Positions 1 to 9,083 of a stretch of DNA of 64,000 nucleotides are shown here, piece after piece (the first letter of the stretch is position 1; each line of letters opens with the position of its first letter). The notes beneath the pieces are model-generated. The model made no database searches. It saw nothing but the letters and a program-made list of their open reading frames with translations, and had not been told where the DNA came from. This stretch comes from Streptomyces sp. Go-475 (GTDB lineage: Bacteria; Actinomycetota; Actinomycetes; Streptomycetales; Streptomycetaceae): positions 5,747,501 through 5,811,500 of the forward strand of contig NZ_CP026121.1 in NCBI RefSeq assembly GCF_003330845.1, in the 5' to 3' direction. The position numbers and the translations under genes were made by a program.

Positions 1-279
1 GAGTCGCAGGCGCTCGACCACCTGCCCGACTCGGACGTGAAGGAAGCGCTCCAGGCGATTCCCGAGGAGTTCCGCATCGCCGTCTACCTGGCGGACGTCG
101 AGGGCTTTGCCTACAAGGAGATCGCCGACATCATGGGGACACCCATCGGTACGGTGATGTCCCGGCTGCACCGGGGCCGCCGTCAGCTGCGCGGCATGCT
201 GGAGGACTACGCCCGCGAGCGGGGGATGGTTCCGGCCGGCGCCGGAGAGTCGAACGAAGCGAAAGGCTCGGGGTCATGA
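1..279 (+). CDS. sigR: ECF sigma factor SigR, C-terminal part (5' end outside window)
   Basis: Partial gene: the frame is open from base 1 and ends with TGA at 277-279. The 92 visible residues are sigma region 4, with the helix-turn-helix stretch [26 protein letters not shown]. SigR is the thiol-oxidative-stress sigma factor of Streptomyces, released when its anti-sigma factor RsrA is oxidised. The identification depends on the next gene, which overlaps by ATGA at 276-279 and has the full RsrA cysteine pattern. The two are surely translationally coupled. The SigR promoter and N-terminus are not in the window. Confidence 0.93.
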   Translation, partial: ESQALDHLPDSDVKEALQAIPEEFRIAVYLADVEGFAYKEIADIMGTPIGTVMSRLHRGRRQLRGMLEDYARERGMVPAGAGESNEAKGSGS

Positions 280-587
280 GCTGCGGAGAGCCGCACGAGA
301 CGGATTGCAGCGAAATCCTCGATCATCTCTACGAGTTCCTCGACCGTGAGATGCCGGACTCGGACTGCGTGAAGTTCGAGCACCACTTCGAGGAGTGCTC
401 GCCCTGTCTTGAGAAGTACGGGCTCGAACAGGCCGTGAAGAAGCTGGTCAAGCGCTGCTGCGGACATGACGACGTGCCGGGTGACCTGCGCGCCAAGGTC
501 ATGGGGCGGATCGAGCTGATCCGCTCCGGCCAGGCCGTCCCCGAGCAGGACGTCACGGCCTCGCCCGCCACACCGCAGGAGTCCTGA
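276..587 (+). CDS. rsrA: Zinc anti-sigma factor RsrA, redox switch for SigR
   Basis: This 103-residue ZAS-family anti-sigma factor binds SigR in reducing conditions and lets it go when disulfides form. The zinc motif H37-x3-C41-x2-C44 is present, together with C3, C11, C31, C61 and C62, which is the complete seven-cysteine set known from S. coelicolor RsrA. C11, H37, C41 and C44 are the zinc/redox residues in that protein. The ATG lies in the sigR stop codon (ATGA). Length and cysteine spacing match the family, so function is very likely conserved. Confidence 0.95.
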   Translation: MSCGEPHETDCSEILDHLYEFLDREMPDSDCVKFEHHFEECSPCLEKYGLEQAVKKLVKRCCGHDDVPGDLRAKVMGRIELIRSGQAVPEQDVTASPATPQES

Positions 588-609
588 GACTCCCGCGCTT
601 GTCGACTGC

Positions 610-625
610 CCCGCCCGAGGGCGGG
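610..625 (+). terminator. Hairpin after sigR-rsrA
   Basis: A short perfect inverted repeat CCCGCCC-GA-GGGCGGG lies 22 bases after the rsrA stop codon. There is no T-run, as is common in Streptomyces. The loop is only two bases, so the real loop would open one or more pairs. Confidence 0.4.
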
Positions 626-739
626 TAGTCATCCTCGAACGCGTCACTCGAACGTGCTAACCCGCGGGTCATCCACCCGCGCAGCCCCCCGCCACCGTCC
701 TAGGCTCCGGGCCTGACGGACATGGCCGGGGAGGGGCTC

Positions 740-2143
740 ATGGAAGCGGTACCGGCGCGGGTACGCACGTACGTCGCCTGTGTCGCCGTCGCGGCCCTGC
801 TCTGCCTGCTGCCCCTGCCGGGCATCCGCACGCCCTGGTGGGCGGTGGCACTGCTCGCCGCGCTGTACGCGGGCTGCGAGCGCGTCGCCCGGTCCCGGTT
901 CGTCGGGATCTCCCATCCGGCCGGGACCTTCTACCCCGTGCTCCTCGCCGGTGCCTTCCTGCTGCCCGCGCCCGCCGCCGCCCTGGTGGCGGTGCCCGGC
1001 GCGCTCCTCTCCCAGGTCGAGCAGCGGCCCGTGACGCTGCGGCGGATCTGGCGGGCCGCCCAGCTCGTCCTCGGCGTGTGGGCCGCGGCCAGGACGCACT
1101 GGCTGCTCGGCGGCCGGGACGCGGTCGCCGCGGGCGACGTCCCCTACGCGCTCGGCCCGGCCGGGGCGGCCGTGCTGGCGTTCTGCCTGGTGCTCGCCCT
1201 GCTGGACGGCGGCATCCTCGCCGTGGCGGAGCGGGTGCCCGTGCGGCGGGCCTGGCGGGGGCTGGTGGCGCGCTCCCTCGCGCCGATCGCCGTGCACGGG
1301 CTCGCCGGGCTGATGATGGCCGTGCTGTGGCGCAGCCCCTACGGCCACGTGGCCGCCCTGCTCGTGCTGCTGCCGATGTGCGTCTCGTGGTGGGCGTTCG
1401 CCCAGTACCACCGCGAACGGGCCGCCCACCAGGCGACCATCCGGGCCCTGGTCCAGGCCGTCGACATCAAGGACGGGTACACCCGCGGGCACAGCGAACG
1501 CGTCGGACAGGCCTCCATGATGATCGCCCGCGAGCTCGGCATGGACGACGAGCGCGTCGAGGTGCTCCGCTTCGCCGGCATCCTGCACGACGTGGGCAAG
1601 CTCGGCGTGCCCACCCGGCTGCTCCGCAAGAACGGGCCGCTGACGCCCGAGGAGCGGCGGGTGATCGAGCTGCACCCCGAGTACGGGCACGAGATGGTGC
1701 GCGGCATCGGTTTCCTCGGAGAGGCCCGGGCCGCCGTGCTGCACCACCACGAACGGCTGGACGGCAGCGGCTACCCGTACGGGCTGGTGGGTCGTCAGAT
1801 CCCCGAGTCCGCACGGGTCGTGGCGGTCGCGGACGCCTTCGACGCCATGACCTCCACCCGCTGCTACAGCAGGGCCCGGCCCGTCCCGGTGGCCCTGGCG
1901 GAGCTGGAGCGGTGCGCGGGCAGCCAGTTCGATCCCGTGATGGTGGCCGCTCTCGTCGAGGCGGTGGGGCGGACGGGGTGGCGCCCCGCGGTGACCGCCG
2001 ACGACTCCGAGGGCACCCAGGACTCCGAGGACACCCAGGACTCCGAGAGCACCCAGGAGACAGGGGGCGCGCAGGGCGCCCGCCCCGCGCGCGTGCCCCC
2101 GCCCGGCGCCCCCGTCTCCGGCCGGCCCGGAGCACACCGATGA
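740..2143 (+). CDS. Membrane-anchored HD-GYP domain phosphohydrolase
   Basis: A 467-residue protein with about six N-terminal membrane segments (residues about 8-215) followed by a cytoplasmic HD-GYP domain. It shows GHSERV, the metal-binding HD in ILHDVGKLG, HPEYGHEMV and the signature HHHERLDGSGYPYGL. HD-GYP proteins commonly hydrolyse cyclic dinucleotides; the true substrate here is unknown. I chose ATG 740 because GGGGAGGGG lies at 728-736; an upstream ATG at 722 has no good site. The C-terminal tail is disordered and carries three six-residue repeats (DSEGTQ, DSEDTQ, DSESTQ). It overlaps the next gene by ATGA. Confidence 0.85.
   Translation: MEAVPARVRTYVACVAVAALLCLLPLPGIRTPWWAVALLAALYAGCERVARSRFVGISHPAGTFYPVLLAGAFLLPAPAAALVAVPGALLSQVEQRPVTLRRIWRAAQLVLGVWAAARTHWLLGGRDAVAAGDVPYALGPAGAAVLAFCLVLALLDGGILAVAERVPVRRAWRGLVARSLAPIAVHGLAGLMMAVLWRSPYGHVAALLVLLPMCVSWWAFAQYHRERAAHQATIRALVQAVDIKDGYTRGHSERVGQASMMIARELGMDDERVEVLRFAGILHDVGKLGVPTRLLRKNGPLTPEERRVIELHPEYGHEMVRGIGFLGEARAAVLHHHERLDGSGYPYGLVGRQIPESARVVAVADAFDAMTSTRCYSRARPVPVALAELERCAGSQFDPVMVAALVEAVGRTGWRPAVTADDSEGTQDSEDTQDSESTQETGGAQGARPARVPPPGAPVSGRPGAHR
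2002..2055 (+). repeat. Three-copy 18-bp in-frame tandem repeat in the HD-GYP gene tail
   Basis: Three direct copies of an 18-base unit of the form GACTCCGAGNNCACCCAG encode DSEGTQ-DSEDTQ-DSESTQ. The unit is a multiple of three, so copy-number change would keep the reading frame. It lies in a low-complexity acidic tail outside the catalytic domain. Confidence 0.8.
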
Positions 2144-3387
2144 GCGGCCATCGGCAGCCCCCGCTCCTCACCCTCGTCCACACCTGTGCCGCCCTCCTCG
2201 CCGCCGGATCCCTCGCGGTCACCCTCTACAGCGGACTCGAGGAACGCCGGGTCGCCCTCGCCTTCGGCGTCCTCGTCACCGTCGGGGAACTCGCCCGGCG
2301 CAACGACGCCCAGGTCAGGGAGCCCGCGCCGCTCGGCGCCGCCGCGGCCCTGTCGTACGCGCTGCTCGGGGAGGCCGGCGGGCGGGCCACCCACCACGGC
2401 CTCGCCCAGGTCGTCGCCGTCGTCCTGGCCGCCTCGCTGCTCGGCAGCGTGCCGCACGTCGCACGCGGCCAGGGGCCCACGCTCGACCACCTGGCGCGCC
2501 GCGTCCTCACCGTCGGCTTCGTCGCCGTGTGCTTCCAGCCCCCGTACAACCGCGGCATGTTCGACGACTGGGGCGGCCCCGCCTACGCGCTGCTGCTGCT
2601 CGCGCTGCTGTCCCTGACCGCCCTGTGCGACGCGGTGCTCGCCGCCGCCCTGGCCCACTCCCGCACCGGCTGGCCCTTCGGGCCGGTGCTGCGGGACGAA
2701 CTGCGCGCCCTGTACGGCATCGGCTCCGCCGTCATCGCGACCGGGGCGGTGATGGCGCTGGCGGTCGCCGTCGTGGGGTTGTGGGCGCTGCCCGTCTTCT
2801 CCGTGCCGCTGCTGCTCGCCCAGATGTCGTTCCGGCGGTACGCGGCCGTCCGGGCGACCTACCGGCAGACCATCGCCTCCCTCGCCCGGGCCACCGAGGT
2901 CGCCGGATACACCCCGGCCGGGCACGCCCGGCGCGTCGCCGCGCTCAGCCAGGCCGTCGGGCGGGACCTGGGCCTGACCGAGCCCGAGCTGACCGTGCTG
3001 GAGTACGCCGCGCTCATGCACGACATCGGCCAGCTCAGCCTCGTCGACCCGGTGCCGGCGGGCGCCACCGCCGGCCTGCCCGCCGCGGAGCAGCGGCGCA
3101 TCGCGCTGCTCGGCGGCGCCGTCGTACGGCAGACGGGGGTCGACGAGGCCGTCGCCGTGGTCGTGGAGCGGCAGGCCGACCCGTACGCGGAGCAGCCGCT
3201 CGCCGCCCGGATCGTCCGGGCCGTGAACGCGTACGAGGAGAAGTCCCGGGAAGGCGGGCCGGGCGGGCCGCTGACGGCGCTGGAGGAACTCCGGCTCGCC
3301 ACCGCCGGGGAGTACGCCCCGGAGGTGGTGGAATCACTGGCCCGGGTCCTGGCAAGGAGCAGTCTGACCCTGCCCCTGGCTGGGTAA
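2140..3387 (+). CDS. Second membrane HD-domain protein, degenerate
   Basis: A 415-residue protein that starts by ATGA overlap with the HD-GYP gene. It has the same plan: about six or seven membrane segments (residues about 8-230), then an HD-like domain (residues about 245-415). The metal-binding core remains as ALMHDIGQLS, and GHARRV matches GHSERV of its neighbour, but the GYP signature is absent and the C-terminal half is shortened. It looks like a duplicated and diverged partner of the upstream protein, perhaps a sensor or heteromer subunit rather than an active phosphodiesterase. The frame is open upstream, but the start is fixed by the overlap. Confidence 0.75.
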   Translation: MSGHRQPPLLTLVHTCAALLAAGSLAVTLYSGLEERRVALAFGVLVTVGELARRNDAQVREPAPLGAAAALSYALLGEAGGRATHHGLAQVVAVVLAASLLGSVPHVARGQGPTLDHLARRVLTVGFVAVCFQPPYNRGMFDDWGGPAYALLLLALLSLTALCDAVLAAALAHSRTGWPFGPVLRDELRALYGIGSAVIATGAVMALAVAVVGLWALPVFSVPLLLAQMSFRRYAAVRATYRQTIASLARATEVAGYTPAGHARRVAALSQAVGRDLGLTEPELTVLEYAALMHDIGQLSLVDPVPAGATAGLPAAEQRRIALLGGAVVRQTGVDEAVAVVVERQADPYAEQPLAARIVRAVNAYEEKSREGGPGGPLTALEELRLATAGEYAPEVVESLARVLARSSLTLPLAG

Positions 3388-3390
3388 CCC

Positions 3391-4482
3391 ATGGGTAATG
3401 AGCGCCCCGGAGGCCGTACGTGGTTGGATGCGAAGGAGAAGGTGTCCGGGGGCTCGAAGCACGGCTACGGCCAGCCCACCGCACGGAACTGGCAGGGAAT
3501 CGTGAGGATCTTCGGCAAGGGACGGCACCGGCCCTCCGCCTCCTGGCGGCAGGCCACAGACCGGGCGTTCACGCTCATCGGCGACGGCCGGTACGAGGAC
3601 GCGGGCGCACTGCTGACACGTGCCGCCGACCTCGAGCCCTGGCTGTCCGAGTCCTGGTTCAACCTCGCCCTGCTGCACAAGTTCCGGCACGACTGGGAGC
3701 AGGCGCGGGCGGCGGGCCTGAGGGCCGTGGCGCTGCTCGACCGGGACACCGGGGCGCCCGACTGGTGGAACGTCGGCATCGCCGCCACCGCCCTGCAGGA
3801 CTGGCCGCTGGCCCGGCGCGCCTGGCAGGCCTACGGGCTGCGGGTGCCGGGCGCGGCCAACGACTCCGGCGAGCCCGTCGGCATGGACCTCGGCAGCGCG
3901 GCCGTGCGGCTGTCCCCGGAGGGGGAGGCCGAGGTCGTGTGGGGGCGGCGGCTGGATCCCGCGCGGATCGAGGTGCTGTCGATCCCGCTGCCGTCGTCGG
4001 GGCGGCGCTGGGGCGAGGTCGTGCTGCACGACGGGGTGCCGCACGGGGAGCGGACCACGGCCGCCGGGCACACGTACCCGGTCTTCGACGAGATCGAGCT
4101 GTGGGCGCCGTCTCCGGTGCCGACCTGGGTGGTGCTGCTGGAGGCCGCGACGGAGTCGGACCGGGACGCGCTGGAGCAGCTGGCCGCGGACGCCGGGTTC
4201 GCCGCGGAGGACTGGTCCTCTTCGGTGCGGTTGCTGTGCCGGATGTGCTCGGAGTCGCGGATGCCGTCGGACGAAGGGGACGGGGAGCATCTGGATCCGC
4301 ACGATCACAGTGAGCCGGGGCATCCCGGGCCGCTGGGGCATCGGACGGACGGGCAGCTGTGGGTTCCCGAGCGGGAGTGCGGGCTGGCCGCGCCGGCTTC
4401 GCTGGTTCGGGGGTTGCTGGACGGGTGGGTGGCCGACAGTCCGGATTCCCGGGATTGGCGGGATCTGGAAGAGGTCTGTTAG
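3391..4482 (+). CDS. TPR-like protein of unknown function
   Basis: Up to 363 residues. Residues about 50-160 hold helix-turn-helix pairs of the tetratricopeptide kind (FTLIGDGRYEDAGALLTRAADLEPWLSESWFNLALLHKF and the following repeat). The C-terminal half has conserved Trp and Cys residues and an acidic/His-rich stretch (residues about 290-325). No signal peptide is visible. The start is uncertain: ATG 3391 lies three bases after the previous stop, while GTG 3502 with AGGGA upstream fits the beginning of the conserved part. It probably serves protein-protein contact; I do not recognise a specific role. Confidence 0.7.
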   Translation: MGNERPGGRTWLDAKEKVSGGSKHGYGQPTARNWQGIVRIFGKGRHRPSASWRQATDRAFTLIGDGRYEDAGALLTRAADLEPWLSESWFNLALLHKFRHDWEQARAAGLRAVALLDRDTGAPDWWNVGIAATALQDWPLARRAWQAYGLRVPGAANDSGEPVGMDLGSAAVRLSPEGEAEVVWGRRLDPARIEVLSIPLPSSGRRWGEVVLHDGVPHGERTTAAGHTYPVFDEIELWAPSPVPTWVVLLEAATESDRDALEQLAADAGFAAEDWSSSVRLLCRMCSESRMPSDEGDGEHLDPHDHSEPGHPGPLGHRTDGQLWVPERECGLAAPASLVRGLLDGWVADSPDSRDWRDLEEVC

Positions 4483-4510
4483 CCCCGTTGCCGGGTGCCG
4501 GGTCGTCGGG

Positions 4511-4538
4511 GCTGGTCGCGCGGTTCCCCGCGCCCCCA
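4511..4538. repeat. Copy 1 of a dispersed intergenic repeat
   Basis: The segment contains CGCGCRGTTCCCCGCGCCCC (R = G here), shared with a second copy at 13506-13535. From memory, this GC-rich motif is very frequent between genes in Streptomyces chromosomes. It lies just after the TPR-like gene and may act in RNA 3'-end structure. Confidence 0.55.
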
Positions 4539-4614
4539 GGAATCGGCGTCCGACACCCGCGTAACCTGTATCAGCATCTCAGCCCGGTCAGTTTCAGGAA
4601 GGCGTACGGACGTC

Positions 4615-5265
4615 ATGGCTCAGCAGGACACCGATCAGCAGCGCGCGGGCGTGCTCCCCGTCGATGACGAGGGGTACGTGATCGACACGGAGGACTGCGA
4701 GGAGCGCGAGGCGGCCTGGCGGGAGCGGGGTACCTCGCGGCCGATCACGGTGGTCGGGAACCCGGTGCTGCACAAGGAGTGCAAGGACGTCACCGACTTC
4801 GGCGAGGAGCTCCAGCAGCTCGTCGCGGACATGTTCGCCAGCCAGCGCACCGCCGAGGGCGTGGGCCTGGCCGCCAACCAGATCGGCGTTGACGCGAAGG
4901 TCTTCGTCTACGACTGCCCGGACGACGAGGGCGTGCGGCACACCGGTGTCGTCTGCAACCCCAAGCTCGTCGAACTGCCCGCCGAGAAGCGCCGGCTCGA
5001 CGACAGCAACGAGGGCTGCCTGTCGGTGCCGACCGCGTACGCGCCGCTCGCCCGGCCCGACTACGCCGAGGTCACCGGGCAGGACGAGCAGGGCAACCCG
5101 ATCAAGGTGCGCGGCACCGGATACTTCGCTCGGTGTTTGCAGCACGAGACCGACCACCTGTACGGATACCTGTACATCGACCGGCTCTCCAAGCGCGAGC
5201 GCAAGGACGCCCTGCGGCAGATGGCCGAGAACGAGCCCCGCTACCCCGTGGTCGCGAACGACTGA
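4615..5265 (+). CDS. def: Peptide deformylase
   Basis: A 216-residue enzyme that removes the formyl group from the N-terminal methionine of new proteins. All three deformylase motifs are present: [17 protein letters not shown] (metal Cys) and QHETDHLYG (HExxH-type metal His and catalytic Glu). An N-terminal extension of about 45 residues (residues 1-45) before the conserved domain is typical of actinomycete homologues. ATG 4615 was chosen over earlier in-frame starts because AGGAAGGCG precedes it. Confidence 0.93.
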   Translation: MAQQDTDQQRAGVLPVDDEGYVIDTEDCEEREAAWRERGTSRPITVVGNPVLHKECKDVTDFGEELQQLVADMFASQRTAEGVGLAANQIGVDAKVFVYDCPDDEGVRHTGVVCNPKLVELPAEKRRLDDSNEGCLSVPTAYAPLARPDYAEVTGQDEQGNPIKVRGTGYFARCLQHETDHLYGYLYIDRLSKRERKDALRQMAENEPRYPVVAND

Positions 5266-5288
5266 GACCCCAGCCTCACCAGGCGCAC

Positions 5289-5324
5289 GGCGTCTGTTCG
5301 GGTTTCCCACCCTGAACAGGCGCC
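5289..5324 (+). terminator. Terminator hairpin after deformylase gene
   Basis: The inverted repeat pairs GGCGTCTGTTC with GAACAGGCGCC around an inner GGGT/ACCC, with one bulge. It begins 23 bases after the stop codon. The remaining bases to 5560 hold the promoter region of the terpene operon; I see no other gene there. Confidence 0.65.
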
Positions 5325-5560
5325 GTTCGTCTGTGCCGTTCGCCTGTCCGTCGCACGTTCGATCGCTTCTGCTCTCCTGGTGATCCCCCAGCAGTCACAC
5401 AACGGGAGGATCCCGGCACTGTGGGGTAGTGAATGAAGCAAATGCGTTCCCAGAACGGTCAGTTGTAGTGCTGAATGGGATGAGCGGGGTATGCAACGGC
5501 GCACGCCCGGCACGAAGGGAGGGGCGCCCGCGCCAACTGGCGGCTGAGAGGGGTTAGTTC

Positions 5561-6646
5561 GTGCATGCTTTGTCACACGGCACCACATCGGCACCGACCA
5601 CGATCGCAGTACCACCGTCGCTCTCCCTACCGGTGATCGAGGCGGCGTTTCCCCGGCAACTCCACCCGTATTGGCCGAAGTGCCAGGAGAAGACCCGGGC
5701 CTGGCTCCTGGAAAAACGGCTCATGCCCGCGGACAAGGTGGAGGAATATGCCGACGGCCTGTGCTACACCGACCTCATGGCGGGGTACTACATCGGTGCC
5801 TCCGACGAGGTGATGCAGGCGATCGCCGACTACAGCGCCTGGTTCTTCGTCTGGGACGACCGCCACGACCGGGACATCGTGCACGGCCGTCCGGTCGCCT
5901 GGCGGCGGCTGCGGGACCGGCTGCACACGGCCCTCGATTCTCCCGAGGAGCACCTGCACCACGAGGACCCACTGGTCGCGGGGTTCGCCGACAGCGTGCT
6001 GCGGCTGTACGCGTTCCTGCCGGAGACGTGGAACCTCCGCTTCGCCCGGCACTTCCACGCGGTGATCGACGCCTACGACCGCGAGTTCCACAACCGCACC
6101 CACGGCATCGTGCCGACGGTCGAGGAATACCTCAGTCTGCGCCGGCTCACTTTCGCGCACTGGATCTGGACGGATCTGCTGGAACCGACCGCCGGGTGCG
6201 AACTCCCGGAGGCGGTGCGGAAAAACCCGGCATACCGCCGGGCGGCACTGCTGAGTCAGGAATTCGCCGCCTGGTACAACGACCTCTGCTCGCTTCCCAA
6301 GGAATTAGCGGGCGACGAGGTGCACAATCTGGGAATCAGTCTCATCACCCATGAGGGACTGACCCTGGAACAGGCGGTCGCGGAAGTCAGGCGCCGCGTC
6401 GAGGAATGCATCAAGGAATTCCTCGACATCGAGCGGGAGGCCTTGCGGTTCGCCGACGACCTGGCCGACGGCACCGTGCGCGGAAAGGAACTGAGCGCCA
6501 CCGTTCGGGCCTGCCTGAGCAATATGCGCAACTGGTTCAGTTCGGTCTACTGGTTCCACCACGAGTCCGGCCGGTACATGGTCGACAGCTGGGACGACCG
6601 GTCCACGCCCCCGTACGTCAACAACGAAGCGGCAGGTGAGAAATGA
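5561..6646 (+). CDS. epi-Isozizaene synthase (class I sesquiterpene cyclase)
   Basis: A 361-residue terpene cyclase that converts farnesyl diphosphate to epi-isozizaene, precursor of the antibiotic albaflavenone. Residue numbering matches the S. coelicolor enzyme: Asp-rich motif D99-D100-R-H-D103, and Mg-binding NSE triad N240-D-L-C-S244-L-P-K-E248. The aromatic pocket residues F95, F96, F198 and W203 are also kept, so product specificity is probably the same. It starts with GTG 5561 after GAGAGGGG and overlaps the P450 gene by ATGA, forming a two-gene operon. Confidence 0.95.
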   Translation: MHALSHGTTSAPTTIAVPPSLSLPVIEAAFPRQLHPYWPKCQEKTRAWLLEKRLMPADKVEEYADGLCYTDLMAGYYIGASDEVMQAIADYSAWFFVWDDRHDRDIVHGRPVAWRRLRDRLHTALDSPEEHLHHEDPLVAGFADSVLRLYAFLPETWNLRFARHFHAVIDAYDREFHNRTHGIVPTVEEYLSLRRLTFAHWIWTDLLEPTAGCELPEAVRKNPAYRRAALLSQEFAAWYNDLCSLPKELAGDEVHNLGISLITHEGLTLEQAVAEVRRRVEECIKEFLDIEREALRFADDLADGTVRGKELSATVRACLSNMRNWFSSVYWFHHESGRYMVDSWDDRSTPPYVNNEAAGEK

Positions 6647-8013
6647 CCGTCGAGTCTGTGAAGCCCGAGGCACCCCTGGTCCGGGAGCTGCGCGAGCCGC
6701 CCCGGGCGGGCGGCGGGGTCCCCGTCCTCGGTCACGGCTGGAAGCTGGTGCGCGACCCGCTGGCGTTCATGTCCCGGCTGCGCGACCACGGCGAGGTGGT
6801 CCGGCTGAAGCTCGGCCCGAAGACGGTCCACGCCGTCACCACCCCGGCGCTGACCGGCGCGCTGGCGCTGAGCAACGACTTCATCATCGCCGGGCCGCTG
6901 TGGGAGTCCCTGGAGGGCCTGCTCGGCAAGGAGGGCGTGGCCACGGCGAACGGCCCGCGCCACCGGCGCCAGCGGCGCACCATCCAGCCCGCCTTCCGGC
7001 TCGACGCCATCCCCGCCTACGGGCCGATCATGGAGGAGGAGGCGCACGCGCTGACCGAGCGCTGGAAACCCGGCGAGACCATCGACTGCACCTCCGAGTC
7101 CTTCCGGGTGGCCGTGCGCATCGCGGCCCGCTGCCTGCTGCGCGGCGACTACATGGACGAGCGGGCGGAGCGGCTGTGCGTCGCGCTCGCCACGGTCTTC
7201 CGCGGCATGTACCGGCGGATGGTGGTGCCCCTCGGACCGCTGTACAGGCTGCCTCTCCCGGCCAACCGTGAATTCAACCGGGCATTGGCCGATTTGCATC
7301 TCCTGGTCGACGAGATCGTCGCCGAGCGCCGCGCATCCGGTCAAAAGCCGGACGATTTGCTGACGGCATTGCTGGAGGCGAAGGACGAGAATGGAGATCC
7401 CATCGGGGAACAGGAGATCCACGATCAGGTCGTCGCGATCCTCACCCCCGGCAGCGAAACCGTGGCCTCCACGATCATGTGGCTGCTGCATATGCTCGCG
7501 GAACACCCTGAACACGCAGACCGGGTGCGCGACGAAGTGGAAGCAGTCACCGGTGGTCGGCCGGTGGCATTTGCAGACGTCCGAGGACTCCGGCACACCA
7601 ACAATGTCGTCGTCGAGTCCATGCGTTTGAGCCCGGCCGTCTGGATTCTGACCCGCCGGGCGGTGCGGGACACGGAACTCGGCGGTTACCGCATTCCGGC
7701 CGGGGCGGACATCATCTACAGCCCGTACGCGATCCAGCGCGACCCGAAGTCGTACGACCGGCACCTGGAGTTCGACCCGGACCGCTGGCTTCCGGACCGG
7801 GTCAAGGACATCCCGAAGCACGCCATGAGCCCGTTCAGCACCGGCAACCGCAAGTGCCCGAGCGACCACTTCTCGATGGCCCAGCTGACGCTGATCACGG
7901 CGGCCCTGGCCACGAAGTACCGCTTCGAGCAGGTGCCGGGCTCGAACGACGGCACGCGCGTCGGCATCACGCTCCGGCCGCACCGGCTGCTGCTGCGGCC
8001 GGTGCCGAGGTGA
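6643..8013 (+). CDS. Cytochrome P450 of CYP170A1 type (albaflavenone synthase)
   Basis: A 456-residue P450 that oxidises epi-isozizaene in two steps to albaflavenone. The I-helix motif is [11 protein letters not shown], the ExxR motif is ESMR, and the haem loop is [13 protein letters not shown] with the haem Cys. The residue after that Cys is Pro-Ser instead of the usual Gly, as I recall for CYP170A1. S. coelicolor CYP170A1 also has a second, moonlighting farnesene synthase site; a DDLLT segment in the right region (residues about 235-240) is kept here. Translation is coupled to the cyclase (ATGA). Confidence 0.92.
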   Translation: MTVESVKPEAPLVRELREPPRAGGGVPVLGHGWKLVRDPLAFMSRLRDHGEVVRLKLGPKTVHAVTTPALTGALALSNDFIIAGPLWESLEGLLGKEGVATANGPRHRRQRRTIQPAFRLDAIPAYGPIMEEEAHALTERWKPGETIDCTSESFRVAVRIAARCLLRGDYMDERAERLCVALATVFRGMYRRMVVPLGPLYRLPLPANREFNRALADLHLLVDEIVAERRASGQKPDDLLTALLEAKDENGDPIGEQEIHDQVVAILTPGSETVASTIMWLLHMLAEHPEHADRVRDEVEAVTGGRPVAFADVRGLRHTNNVVVESMRLSPAVWILTRRAVRDTELGGYRIPAGADIIYSPYAIQRDPKSYDRHLEFDPDRWLPDRVKDIPKHAMSPFSTGNRKCPSDHFSMAQLTLITAALATKYRFEQVPGSNDGTRVGITLRPHRLLLRPVPR

Positions 8014-8027
8014 CCGACCGGTGATCG

Positions 8028-9005
8028 TCAGGCCGCTTCGGGGCCTCTGAAGGTCCGCCGGTAGGCGTTCGGTGTCGTGCCCACGGCCCGGACGAAGTGG
8101 TGGCGCAGCGCGGCCGCGTTGCCGAACCCCGTTCGACCGGCGATCGCGTCCATCGTCTCGTCCGTCGCCTCCAGCAGCCGCTGGGCCAGCAGCACGCGCT
8201 GGCGCAGGACCCAGCGGTAGGGAGTCGTCCCGGTCTCCTGCTGGAAGCGGCGGGCGAAGGTGCGCGGGGACATGTGGGCCCGGGCGGCCAGCTGCTCGAC
8301 GGTGACCTCCTCGTCGAGGTGCCGCTCCAGCCAGGCCAGCAGCTCGCCGATCGTGTCGGCCTCGGGGAGCGGCAGCGGACGCTCGATGTACTGGGCCTGG
8401 CCGCCGTCGCGGTGCGGGGGCACCACCATCCGCCGGGCGATCTTGTTGGCGACCTCGGAGCCCTGCTCCTTGCGCACCAGGTGCAGGCAGGCGTCGATGC
8501 CGGCGGCCGTGCCGGCGGAGGTGATCACCGGGTCCTCGTCGACGTAGAGCACGTCCGGCTCGACGACCGCGCGCGGGTACTGCCGGGCGAGGTCCTCCGC
8601 GTGCTTCCAGTGCACGGCGCAGCGCCGCCCGTCCAGCAGCCCGGCCGCGGCCAGCACGTAGGCGCCGGAGCAGACGCTGAGCACCCGGGCCCCGCGGTCC
8701 ACTCCGCGCCGCAGGGCGGCCAGCAGGTCCGGCGGGAAGTCCCTGGTCGCATAGCTGTGCCCGGCCGGCACGGCGATCAGATCGGCCGTCTCCAGCCGCT
8801 CCAGGCCGTGCTCGACCCGCAGGGAGAAGCCCGAGGTCATGCGCAGGGCCGGGCCCTCGGCCGAGGCGACGGCGAAGTCGTACACCGGCAGGCCGTCGTC
8901 GCTGCGGTCGGTGCCGAAGACCTCGCACACCACGCCGAGTTCGAAGGGGTTCACGCCGTGGAGCAGGACGGCGGCCACGTTCTGGAGCATGCCTCCAGTG
9001 TGCAC
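8028..9005 (-). CDS. nrdS: AraC-family regulator with N-terminal DJ-1/PfpI domain (NrdS type)
   Basis: A 325-residue regulator. Residues about 8-180 are a DJ-1/PfpI (GATase-1-like) domain with VLSVCSGAYVLAAAGLLDG, the nucleophile-elbow Cys of that fold. Residues about 225-320 are a double-HTH AraC domain ending HHFVRAVGTTPNAYRR. In S. coelicolor the third gene of the nrdABS operon encodes such a protein. Here a 233-base gap, holding a small opposite-strand ORF, separates it from nrdB, so it may have its own promoter. The start is unsure: GTG 9005 or ATG 8990. It converges on the P450 gene with 14 bases between. Confidence 0.8.
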   Translation of the reverse strand: MHTGGMLQNVAAVLLHGVNPFELGVVCEVFGTDRSDDGLPVYDFAVASAEGPALRMTSGFSLRVEHGLERLETADLIAVPAGHSYATRDFPPDLLAALRRGVDRGARVLSVCSGAYVLAAAGLLDGRRCAVHWKHAEDLARQYPRAVVEPDVLYVDEDPVITSAGTAAGIDACLHLVRKEQGSEVANKIARRMVVPPHRDGGQAQYIERPLPLPEADTIGELLAWLERHLDEEVTVEQLAARAHMSPRTFARRFQQETGTTPYRWVLRQRVLLAQRLLEATDETMDAIAGRTGFGNAAALRHHFVRAVGTTPNAYRRTFRGPEAA

Positions 9006-9010
9006 CGCCC

Positions 9011-9047
9011 GTGGCAGTAATTCGAGGGTCTACGGCAGTACTGCCAC
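9011..9047. promoter_or_regulatory. Repeated GTGGCAGTA motif between nrdS and a divergent small gene
   Basis: GTGGCAGTA at 9011-9019, CGGCAGTA at 9033-9040, and inverted GTGGCAGTA (TACTGCCAC) at 9039-9047; the last two form the palindrome GGCAGTACTGCC. Half-sites about two helical turns apart suit an AraC-family dimer. Its place between two divergent starts suggests autoregulation by NrdS. This is inference. Confidence 0.4.
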
Positions 9048-9083
9048 TGACGGTAAGGACCATTCGGCGCGACAGTGGTGTCC

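Noticed and set aside
838..2139. Upstream in-frame extension of the second HD protein
   Set aside because: Arg/Pro/Ala-rich translation overlapping the HD-GYP gene in another frame; the ATGA overlap at 2140 is a natural start.
4539..4563. Possible SigR promoter (GGAAT then GTA) before the deformylase gene
   Set aside because: Spacing is 17 and the -10 is GTA, not GTT; a chance match is likely.
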